Of a DNA stretch of 8,000 nucleotides, positions 1 to 5,634 are shown one piece after another. The notes below the pieces were generated by a model that made no database searches, was not told where the DNA came from, and saw nothing but the letters and a program-made list of their open reading frames with translations. Made by a program: the position numbers and the translations under genes. The DNA is from Coleofasciculus sp. S288 (lineage in GTDB: Bacteria > Cyanobacteriota > Cyanobacteriia > Cyanobacteriales > Coleofasciculaceae), in the NCBI GenBank assembly GCA_020216575.1, contig JAIUYC010000131.1, forward strand, positions 1 to 8,000. Direction: 5' to 3'. The first letter of the stretch is position 1; every line of letters begins with the position of its first letter.

Positions 1-1301
1 GCTGCGAGGGCATCGGGTGAGATTTGGGAGGGACAGGCTGACTGATAGGCAGGAACTTCAACAATATTGGCTCCCCGTGCTGTTAATTCTTTAACTAAAA
101 CATCTCGTCCTCCAGTTTCTACACGAGGAAAGAGGATTTTTTTATCGGTTAGGGGTTCTGGAAAGTGTTCGATTAGGGAGTCTGCGACAAAGTTGGGAGG
201 GATAAAGTCTGGCTTTAAATGGCGTGCTTTTAGGCTGACAGCGGTTTTCTTGCCCACCGCCGCAATTTTGACACCAGCCAAGTTGCGAGCGTCTTTTCCG
301 CGATCGAGCAGGCGTTCAAAAAAGTAATCGACGCCATTGGTGGAAGTCAAAATTAACCAATCGAAGTCAGATAGGTGCGCGATCGCATGATCCAACCCGT
401 CCCAGCTTGACGGGGGACAGATAACCAACGCAGGCATCTCAATCACCTGTGCGCCTTGCTGGTGCAAAAGGTCGCTGAATTGGCTGGATTGCTCAGCCGA
501 ACGGGTGACTAAAACAGTTTTGCCGCTGAGGATGGGGGGTGAAGGTTGCAAGTTTGAACGTTCAACTTGTAACCGGTCAACTTGCAACTCGTCTCGCAAT
601 CTCACAACCTCGCCAATTACAATGACCACGGGTGAGAGGGATACCCCGGAGGTTTGTTCGACAATATTAGCTAACGTGCCACTCCAAATTTGTTGTTCAG
701 GGCATCCGCAAGCGCGAATTGCAGCAATGGGGGTTTGAGGCGATCGCCCATATCGCTGTAACCGCTCGACAATCTCACCAAGATGACGCCCCCCCATCAA
801 AATGACGATTGTGTCAATCCGGGATAGCGCCTCCCAGTCTAATTCGGCTAAATCGTGCGCCGTCAGGACAACAAAACAGCGGCTGAGTACCACATCGGTT
901 AACGGAATTCCGGAGAGTAAGGGGGCTGCCAGTGCCGACGAAATTCCGGGTACGACCTCAAACGGACAGTTAGCGGCAATTAATGCCTGAATTTCTGACT
1001 TGGCGCGACCGAAGATAAAAGGGTCACCATTTTTGAGCCTGACTACCTGCTTTCCTTGCAGACAATACTTAACTAAAAGCCGGTCAATTTCTGCTTGTGG
1101 CGTACTGGGGCATCCACCCCGCTTTCCAACATCGAGTTTGAGACAGGAGGGGGGTACTAATTCTAAAAGCTGAGGGTCGATTAGAGCATCGTAGATGACT
1201 ACTTCGGCTTGACTCAGTAACTGCTGTCCTCTAAGCGTGAGATACGCGACAGTTCCAGGCCCAGCCCCTACTAAATAGACGTTGCCGATGCACTCACTCA
1301 T
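1..1301 (-). CDS. cobA-hemD: Bifunctional uroporphyrinogen-III C-methyltransferase / uroporphyrinogen-III synthase, C-terminus cut by window edge
   Basis: The open frame runs from an ATG at 1301 to the window edge, giving 433 complete codons and no stop. Residues 1-235 are a SUMT (CobA) domain: the SAM-site motif VGAGPGT (11-17), YDALID (37-42), GDPFIFGR (92-99), VVPGISSALAAP (116-127) and MGGRHL (169-174). It would methylate uroporphyrinogen III at C2 and C7 to precorrin-2, towards sirohaem and cobalamin. After a repeat-containing linker (239-255), residues 260-433 match uroporphyrinogen-III synthase (HemD): LVTRSAEQ (264-271), LTSTNGVDYFF (318-328), AVGKKTA (348-354) and FPRVETGGRDVL (391-402). 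HemD cyclises hydroxymethylbilane to uroporphyrinogen III, so the fusion makes and then uses the branch-point tetrapyrrole. About 75-80 HemD residues are probably missing off the edge. RLKNGDPFIFGRAKSE departs from the common GGDPF...GRGGEE form, but as I recall this is usual in cyanobacterial SUMTs. I see no clear Shine-Dalgarno; TATAAA at 1313-1318 is a weak -10 candidate. Confidence 0.95.
   Translation of the reverse strand, partial: MSECIGNVYLVGAGPGTVAYLTLRGQQLLSQAEVVIYDALIDPQLLELVPPSCLKLDVGKRGGCPSTPQAEIDRLLVKYCLQGKQVVRLKNGDPFIFGRAKSEIQALIAANCPFEVVPGISSALAAPLLSGIPLTDVVLSRCFVVLTAHDLAELDWEALSRIDTIVILMGGRHLGEIVERLQRYGRSPQTPIAAIRACGCPEQQIWSGTLANIVEQTSGVSLSPVVIVIGEVVRLRDELQVDRLQVERSNLQPSPPILSGKTVLVTRSAEQSSQFSDLLHQQGAQVIEMPALVICPPSSWDGLDHAIAHLSDFDWLILTSTNGVDYFFERLLDRGKDARNLAGVKIAAVGKKTAVSLKARHLKPDFIPPNFVADSLIEHFPEPLTDKKILFPRVETGGRDVLVKELTARGANIVEVPAYQSACPSQISPDALA
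544..588. repeat. Palindromic and tandem repeat inside the CobA-HemD linker
   Basis: Positions 544-559 and 560-574 form a near-perfect inverted repeat centred on AACGTT; the arms differ by one substitution and one extra T. A second partial copy of the right arm, at 576-588, repeats the stretch at 561-573 with a 15-base period. Because 15 is a multiple of three the frame is kept, and on the coding strand it gives the five-residue tandem LQVDR-LQVER followed by SNLQP (239-253). I recall similar TTGCAAGTTGAACGTT-type repeats in filamentous cyanobacteria, but could not search for them. Confidence 0.6.
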
Positions 1302-1375
1302 GATTTTGCGGCTTTATAGTTTTGGTGACTGAATACCTACTTTAAAGCCAATGTGAACGGCAAGGAAGGTCTGCG

Positions 1376-1804
1376 CTAAATCTTGAGGTGTTGGCGCAAT
1401 ACCAATGCAAACGCTTTAGCCTCATTTCTATCTCCAGGCCAACCACTAGCTTGCGTGACTGTACCTCCGGCTTTGGTGATGACTACGGTTGGAATCCCTG
1501 CAATCCCGAGGTAAGCAATCCAACTCCCCAAAACTAAAACGACCAATCCGCCGATTTTGGCCATTAAACTTCCTGAAAAGATAATATTAATAACAAAGGG
1601 CAACACTATCCCCAAAATGCCCAAAATACCTATTCCTATAGATTTTTGCTTGTAAAAACGAACCGATTCAATCTGTTTGATAGGAATCTCTTCTTGAGAA
1701 GGACTACTAAATAAACCTTTATTGCTCAGGAATATCACCTGTTTTTGCGATATTGTTCCAAATTTATTACTGATCAGACTTTGCTCATCTGAGATACCAG
1801 ACAT
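1376..1804 (-). CDS. Small two-helix membrane protein, DUF6232-like
   Basis: The protein has 142 residues and no known function. Residues 15-52 look like a beta-rich N-terminal module (FGTISQKQVIFLSNKG, then IPIKQIESVRFYK). Two hydrophobic segments follow at about 56-77 and 84-103. After them comes a short soluble tail with a further strand-like stretch (TVVITKAGGTVTQASG, 106-121) and a C-terminal helix (128-140). This layout, a small PH-like fold interrupted by a two-helix hairpin, resembles the DUF6232 proteins; that match is from memory and tentative. There is no signal peptide and no catalytic motif. The start is well supported by GAGAGGA at 1812-1818, about seven bases from the ATG. The cobA-hemD start lies 74 bases downstream with no terminator between, so read-through is possible. 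The gene is AT-rich and lacks HIP1 sites. Confidence 0.75.
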   Translation of the reverse strand: MSGISDEQSLISNKFGTISQKQVIFLSNKGLFSSPSQEEIPIKQIESVRFYKQKSIGIGILGILGIVLPFVINIIFSGSLMAKIGGLVVLVLGSWIAYLGIAGIPTVVITKAGGTVTQASGWPGDRNEAKAFALVLRQHLKI

Positions 1805-1811
1805 ATAATAG

Positions 1812-1818
1812 TCCTCTC
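1812..1818 (-). promoter_or_regulatory. Ribosome binding site of the DUF6232-like gene
   Basis: The minus strand reads GAGAGGA, a good Shine-Dalgarno match, with a seven-base spacer to the ATG at 1804. It supports this ATG as the start. Confidence 0.7.
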
Positions 1819-1926
1819 GTGATAAACGATATCGATCTTAACCATATCGGTTGCGGGTTGGCTACAAAATATAAAGAATTCTTTCTAATGAAATAATCCG
1901 ATGTTTTTCTACATTTAGGGAAAATA

Positions 1927-1952
1927 GAGCGCTCGGATGATGTACATCATCC
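1927..1952. promoter_or_regulatory. Perfect 18-base palindrome next to an 8-base palindrome, possible operator
   Basis: GGATGATGTACATCATCC at 1935-1952 is a perfect dyad with no mismatch and no spacer. It directly abuts a second perfect palindrome, GAGCGCTC, at 1927-1934. The pair lies about 125-150 bases upstream of the DUF6232-like start and 76-101 bases downstream of the methyltransferase stop. A spacerless dyad fits a binding site for a homodimeric regulator. As RNA it could also form a hairpin, but no T-run follows on the minus strand, so a terminator is less likely. I could not identify a clear -35/-10 pair in 1805-2027. Confidence 0.35.
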
Positions 1953-1994
1953 ACGCAATCTACCTTTAGGTTTTCTGAAATAGCCTACCCAAAT

Positions 1995-2022
1995 CAAGGG
2001 CATGTATTTCGCCATGCCCCTA
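1995..2022 (-). terminator. Hairpin just after the methyltransferase stop, possible weak terminator
   Basis: GGGCATG (1998-2004) and CATGCCC (2013-2019) pair around an eight-base loop, and wobble pairs extend the stem to about ten. The stem begins about eight bases after the methyltransferase stop codon. The following minus-strand sequence (TTGATTT) is only modestly T-rich, so termination would be weak. It may instead be an mRNA-stabilising hairpin or a dispersed palindromic repeat. Confidence 0.35.
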
Positions 2023-2027
2023 CTCCA

Positions 2028-2828
2028 TTATTTTGTTGCCACTACAGCAATATTCCAAGCAAATCGCTTCATTCCGGGAATCTTTTTCAAAATTCTATCT
2101 AAATCTTCCAAGCGCCGATACGTTGGCTTCAGTCGTTCCTGTTCGATAATAATTTTTTTCCAGTAACGCTCCTTATTGGGGTCAATCTTTTCAATTAAAT
2201 AGAAGCGCAAGAAAATCCACAGGGTTGCCAACCAAAAGGTATCATAATTCGTCTCTGAAAACAGAGATTTGATATAATTAATAATATTAATATCCAAAGG
2301 GGTTTCATCGTCGGTTCGCACTTCAGTTGCCATTCTCCGATAGACATTAATCACTGGATTGTGCTTCAACGGGTCCCAAAAACATGCTTTTCCGCCCGGT
2401 TTGAGGACGCGATGCATTTCCTTTAAGGCAATTTTTGGATCAGGAATATGATGTAATAAATTAGAGGCGTAAACGATATCAAACGTATTATCTGGAAATT
2501 CTAATTCCATTGCATTAGCAGTACATCCTTCAACTTTGACGCCATATCGTTCTGCCAATTGAAGTGCTACGTCTACCATTCCTGGGGAATAGTCTGCCGC
2601 GATGCACCGCGCTCCTTTTGTCGCAAAATAAACGCTATTTTCCCCTGCGCCACATCCTAAATCTAAAAGTAACTTATTTCGGATATCTCCCAATTGTCGC
2701 AGGATAAATCGATTTTCCGGAGCCGTGCAGGCTTCAAAATAGTCAGCTACCCGGATGCCGTCTACATCAATCGCAGCAGCCCAAGCATCATGAAACTGCC
2801 GTTCTCGGTTAAGGGTGTCGTCTAACAT
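2028..2828 (-). CDS. Class I SAM-dependent methyltransferase, substrate unknown
   Basis: The protein has 266 residues with the full class I (Methyltransf_11-type) signature. Motif I is LLLDLGCGAG (53-62), which binds SAM. An acidic residue ending strand 2 lies in CIAADYS (75-81), motif II is FDIVYASNLLHHIPD (116-130), and motif III is EMHRVLKPGGKACFWDP (137-153). The N-terminus RERQFHDAWA (8-17) is a typical lead-in for this group. Residues 170-266 form a family-specific extension with a hydrophobic stretch (FWLATLWIFLRFYLIEKI) that may contact a membrane or lipid substrate. An in-frame TAA directly before the ATG at 2828 excludes a longer start, and no Shine-Dalgarno is visible because a 7-base tandem repeat fills the leader. 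It lies 113 bases downstream of the GT-C-like gene on the same strand, suggesting but not proving a shared glycan substrate. The gene is AT-rich and lacks HIP1 sites. Confidence 0.9.
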   Translation of the reverse strand: MLDDTLNRERQFHDAWAAAIDVDGIRVADYFEACTAPENRFILRQLGDIRNKLLLDLGCGAGENSVYFATKGARCIAADYSPGMVDVALQLAERYGVKVEGCTANAMELEFPDNTFDIVYASNLLHHIPDPKIALKEMHRVLKPGGKACFWDPLKHNPVINVYRRMATEVRTDDETPLDINIINYIKSLFSETNYDTFWLATLWIFLRFYLIEKIDPNKERYWKKIIIEQERLKPTYRRLEDLDRILKKIPGMKRFAWNIAVVATK

Positions 2829-2832
2829 TTAG

Positions 2833-2867
2833 TAATTGGTAATTGGTAATTGGTAATTGGTAATTGG
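2833..2867. repeat. Heptanucleotide tandem repeat, five exact TAATTGG copies
   Basis: Five identical 7-base units run without interruption and end four bases before the methyltransferase start codon. On the coding strand they read as repeated CCAATTA. Heptanucleotide short tandem repeats (STRRs) are a known feature of filamentous cyanobacterial genomes. Copy number may vary by strand slippage. Here that would change the length of the 5' untranslated region, not the protein. Confidence 0.9.
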
Positions 2868-2941
2868 TGAATTCTAACCTTACAAAGGTTTCGAGAGTTC
2901 ATTATCCATTACGGCAATAGGTAAATTTCACCAAGAACAGC

Positions 2942-5389
2942 TTATTTTGTGGGGGATACAGTCAAGGCATTAATCGCCAGGGTACAGTAATTAATGCGAT
3001 CGCTGTTGTCGTAGCCCAGGACATCAAGCAGAAGATAGGCTGGATTTTGACCGGAGATGGATAGCTGAAAACGGGTTATACCCTGTTTATGAGGATAGCT
3101 AGTTTCTGTGGAGCTTAGAATCTGACCTTGTTTATCGAACATTGTCAGCCGTACTGATGAACTAACACAAGGCTTGTCTAGGTACGTAATTGCCCCAGCT
3201 ACTTTAACGGCTTCCGGCAGCGAACCCAGATAAAGGAAGGAGGTTCCTATCCTCCGGGAAAACTCTAGACTCTTTAGCAGAGGGAATGGCGTTTGAGGCT
3301 TTGGAGAATCAAAAGCCTCATCGAGATTGCGTTCCCCTTCGTCGCTTGGCTTGACAGGATTGCTTAATGGGCGATCGCTTTTCCATCGAAACGCCAGCGC
3401 ATTCTGTTGTTCTGGTCTAACAGTATTATCTAAAGAGCGCTTGTGATAACCCGAATAACGAGTGACTAGCCTGTAGGTGTTGTTGAAGTTTCTTCTCACG
3501 ATAGAAACAAACGAGTTATGCAACGGCTGACTCATCTCGATCCAGTCCAACTGTCCACCGGGTTGTTCGTTAATCTGCTGCTGCATGGCGTAGAGGGTTC
3601 GCACGGCGGTTTCCACAGGTGTTGGGCGAATTCGTTCGTAAATACTGACAACAGCCCCCCTTGCGAGGGTGAACTGTACAGGCAAGCGTTTGAAGTCTTG
3701 GGCAAATTCCCAATTTTGTGTAAAGGCATCAAACACAACTCGAACAACATCCAAATCTTTATTCAACATCCATTCCCCAACCGCAGGAAACTCAGTGGGG
3801 GAGTGTTGCAAGGCAATGCTCCCTGGATAATCGGGCAGTGGGTTGGGGACAACGACGTACTTCGCCTGAAGCAATGCCTCGATGGGATAGGTATCGCGGG
3901 AGTCCACAAGAGCCCCTTGCAAGATGTTCAACCGCCTTTGCTTTTGTCCGTATAGCAACAGTTCAGCCGATCGCAGCAATGTAGTATCCAACTGAAGGCG
4001 TTGGTTTCCTACGACGTAGATTGGCTCTTTGTTGGGAGTCAGTTGACGCAGGTAGTCAATGAGTCGGACGACTTCATCGTAGTCTGTACGAACTAACGGC
4101 GGATTGCTCAGGGCAAACACGGGACGAATGGCATTGTCAAATTGTCCGATGGGGGTGAGTCCCAAGACTAGATTGACGATGAGATAGCCGCTAGCTCCGT
4201 ATAGCATCAGGGAGCGCACGTTTCCCCTCAGCCTAGTCCAAGTCGTCCAGAAGAAGGCAATTAACCCTATAACAACCAGAGGGGTAACGTGTAAGGAGTA
4301 AAAGATATTCCCATACCGGAGAACCACTAACCAGACAATCAGCGAGAAGATACCCGACCAACCCATAACGCTGACCCCTGATAAAGTGACAGCACGGGTT
4401 AAAATGGCGGCTGAAAACCCAGTCATGACAAGCAGCCAAGTTCCCCACCCATAAAAGGAAGTGTATAAGTTAAAAATATCGCTGAAGGGCAGGCTCCAAG
4501 AAACGTAGAGCGCTTTGTAATCCGTTGTCAGGGCTTTATAGGTAAAGTCCCAGGCGACAGTAAAGAGTGTGGCAAGTGCGATCGCGCCAATCAATCCAAT
4601 CCGCACGCCACCCACCAGCAAATTTCGCCAAGCCAGGAAAAAACGTTTGCGTACCTCGATCGCAAATACCATCAAGGTGTGTACCGCGATCGCACCCAGT
4701 AAGGCAATACCCCCGTAGACAAAATGGCGGCGCAAGAGTACAGCAAATCCAATAGAAACTCCAATTAAAGGAATTCGCCACCAGCACATAGGGGTATGGC
4801 CTTGTCTTGCCCTGACATCTTGCAAGTAAATCCAAGTTGCTAGTGCAATGAATAACGCGCCACCCGTGTCGGGAATGCCCATAAAGGTGGGTATCCAACT
4901 CACTGGAATCAGTAACGTCAGCAGTGCTGTTGACCAAAAAACCAATTGCCGATGTGTCAGGATGAGCTGAGTCGCGATCGCGCCCATCACCAGCGCAAAG
5001 GGCAGCAGATAGACGAGCGCAAGGCTAATTTCGTAAACCAAGCGAGAATCACCGAAAACCCAGATGAATGGAATCAACGGCAGCGTGTAGAGTCGATTGC
5101 GTTCTCGGGCTAGGGACGCCTGAAGGATTTCCATTGCCTCAGTCGGCGATTCTCGAAAAGTCTTTGCAAGGTGAATCGTTGGGTAATACCAATCAATCCA
5201 CCAATGAAAGTTATGCTCTTTGGAGATGTAGAACGATGTGATGATGACGATCATTAGCGCCAGCAATGCGCTCAAGCTAGCGTTCACCAGAAACGTGTGG
5301 CGAACGTCTACCCGCCATCGGGGAAAGGGCATAATGTGCATCAATTCTAGACTTTGGATTGCCGATTTTAAATTCCACCCATGGCTCAA
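2942..5389 (-). CDS. Multi-pass membrane protein, probable GT-C type glycosyltransferase
   Basis: The longest frame has 815 residues. About 11-12 hydrophobic segments lie between residues 34 and 412 (for example 34-54, 118-140, 147-165, 222-246, 262-281, 312-333, 341-358, 365-382 and 395-412). The first outer loop has a conserved-looking acidic residue in WWIDWYYP (D66), as in GT-C enzymes of the PMT/ArnT (GT39/GT83) type, which use lipid-linked sugar donors. Residues 430-590 form a soluble, probably extracytoplasmic domain (YDEVVRLIDYLRQL, then EPIYVVGNQRL). A low-complexity region (650-700) and a beta-rich C-terminal domain (about 708-812) follow. Donor and acceptor are unknown, and the family call rests on architecture. 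The start is uncertain: the first 16 codons lie over a repeat copy (5347-5369), so Met17 (5341) or Met20 (5332, MPFPRWRV) may be the real start; none has a clear Shine-Dalgarno. Coordinates give the maximal extent. Four HIP1 sites lie in its membrane-domain half and two near its 3' end. Confidence 0.8.
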   Translation of the reverse strand: MSHGWNLKSAIQSLELMHIMPFPRWRVDVRHTFLVNASLSALLALMIVIITSFYISKEHNFHWWIDWYYPTIHLAKTFRESPTEAMEILQASLARERNRLYTLPLIPFIWVFGDSRLVYEISLALVYLLPFALVMGAIATQLILTHRQLVFWSTALLTLLIPVSWIPTFMGIPDTGGALFIALATWIYLQDVRARQGHTPMCWWRIPLIGVSIGFAVLLRRHFVYGGIALLGAIAVHTLMVFAIEVRKRFFLAWRNLLVGGVRIGLIGAIALATLFTVAWDFTYKALTTDYKALYVSWSLPFSDIFNLYTSFYGWGTWLLVMTGFSAAILTRAVTLSGVSVMGWSGIFSLIVWLVVLRYGNIFYSLHVTPLVVIGLIAFFWTTWTRLRGNVRSLMLYGASGYLIVNLVLGLTPIGQFDNAIRPVFALSNPPLVRTDYDEVVRLIDYLRQLTPNKEPIYVVGNQRLQLDTTLLRSAELLLYGQKQRRLNILQGALVDSRDTYPIEALLQAKYVVVPNPLPDYPGSIALQHSPTEFPAVGEWMLNKDLDVVRVVFDAFTQNWEFAQDFKRLPVQFTLARGAVVSIYERIRPTPVETAVRTLYAMQQQINEQPGGQLDWIEMSQPLHNSFVSIVRRNFNNTYRLVTRYSGYHKRSLDNTVRPEQQNALAFRWKSDRPLSNPVKPSDEGERNLDEAFDSPKPQTPFPLLKSLEFSRRIGTSFLYLGSLPEAVKVAGAITYLDKPCVSSSVRLTMFDKQGQILSSTETSYPHKQGITRFQLSISGQNPAYLLLDVLGYDNSDRINYCTLAINALTVSPTK

Positions 5390-5424
5390 TCCACGGGGCT
5401 AGAGAATCTTGGATTGCCAATTTT
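5347..5424. repeat. Degenerate direct repeat at the GT-C gene start
   Basis: TTGGATTGCCGATTTT (5354-5369) and TTGGATTGCCAATTTT (5409-5424) match at 15 of 16 positions, 55 bases apart, each preceded by CTAG a few bases upstream (5347-5350, 5399-5402). A CCCATGGCT nonamer also recurs at 5378-5386 and 5448-5456, so the region looks like a diverged duplication of a larger unit. The left copy lies within the first 16 codons of the longest GT-C frame. Confidence 0.6.
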
Positions 5425-5531
5425 GCATAGAAGTTCCCTCGATGAATCCCATGGCTTGAGACAATCAATTTGAGCAAACAATCCAAAACTGTCCATAAGG
5501 CCTGTGGTCTATTGCAATGATTTGGATGAAC

Positions 5532-5567
5532 AAAAACCTGTAGGAACGTTGCATGCAACGTCCTACA
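5532..5567 (-). terminator. Probable intrinsic terminator of leuA, built on a palindromic repeat
   Basis: Positions 5540-5566 form a long inverted repeat: GTAGG, one bulged A at 5545, the perfect 16-base palindrome ACGTTGCATGCAACGT (5546-5561), then CCTAC. An extra pair at 5539/5567 extends it. On the minus strand the hairpin is followed after three bases by TTTTTGTT (run of five T at 5532-5536), which is the layout of a rho-independent terminator. It begins about 68 bases beyond the leuA stop. As I recall, very similar GTAGAGACGTTGCATGCAACG-type palindromes are dispersed in many cyanobacterial genomes, so this may be a repeat copy serving as a terminator. Confidence 0.6.
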
Positions 5568-5634
5568 ATCCACCATCATTAATACAATAAACCACTAGAG
5601 CAATCCTAAATGAGTTGCAAACACCTCCCACTGG

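Noticed and set aside
92..97. SUMT motif variant (NGDPFIFGRAKSE, residues 91-103) considered as a damaged active site
   Set aside because: The GDPFIFGR core is intact, and variation around it is, as I recall, normal for cyanobacterial CobA proteins. Coordinates here are residue numbers.
67..990. Three plus-strand open frames of 62-86 residues
   Set aside because: All lie antisense to the clearly coding cobA-hemD frame and show no motifs.
1873..1884. Palindrome AAAGAATTCTTT
   Set aside because: It is short and AT-rich; a match of this kind is expected by chance in such a gap.
2876..2890. AACCTT-ACA-AAGGTT inverted repeat between the GT-C and methyltransferase genes
   Set aside because: It has only six pairs, few of them G-C, and no T-run on the minus strand, so it is too weak to call a terminator.
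3518..3955. 145-residue plus-strand open frame
   Set aside because: It lies wholly antisense to the GT-C coding region, has no ribosome site or recognisable motif, and its composition looks like a reverse-frame shadow.
4536..4937. 133-residue minus-strand open frame
   Set aside because: It is an alternate frame inside the membrane domain of the GT-C gene; its Cys- and Trp-rich composition is typical of a frame-shifted membrane protein.
5277..5579. 100-residue minus-strand open frame across the leuA to GT-C gap
   Set aside because: It is made of repeat sequence and the terminator palindrome, and it overlaps the GT-C start in another frame. No family features are seen.
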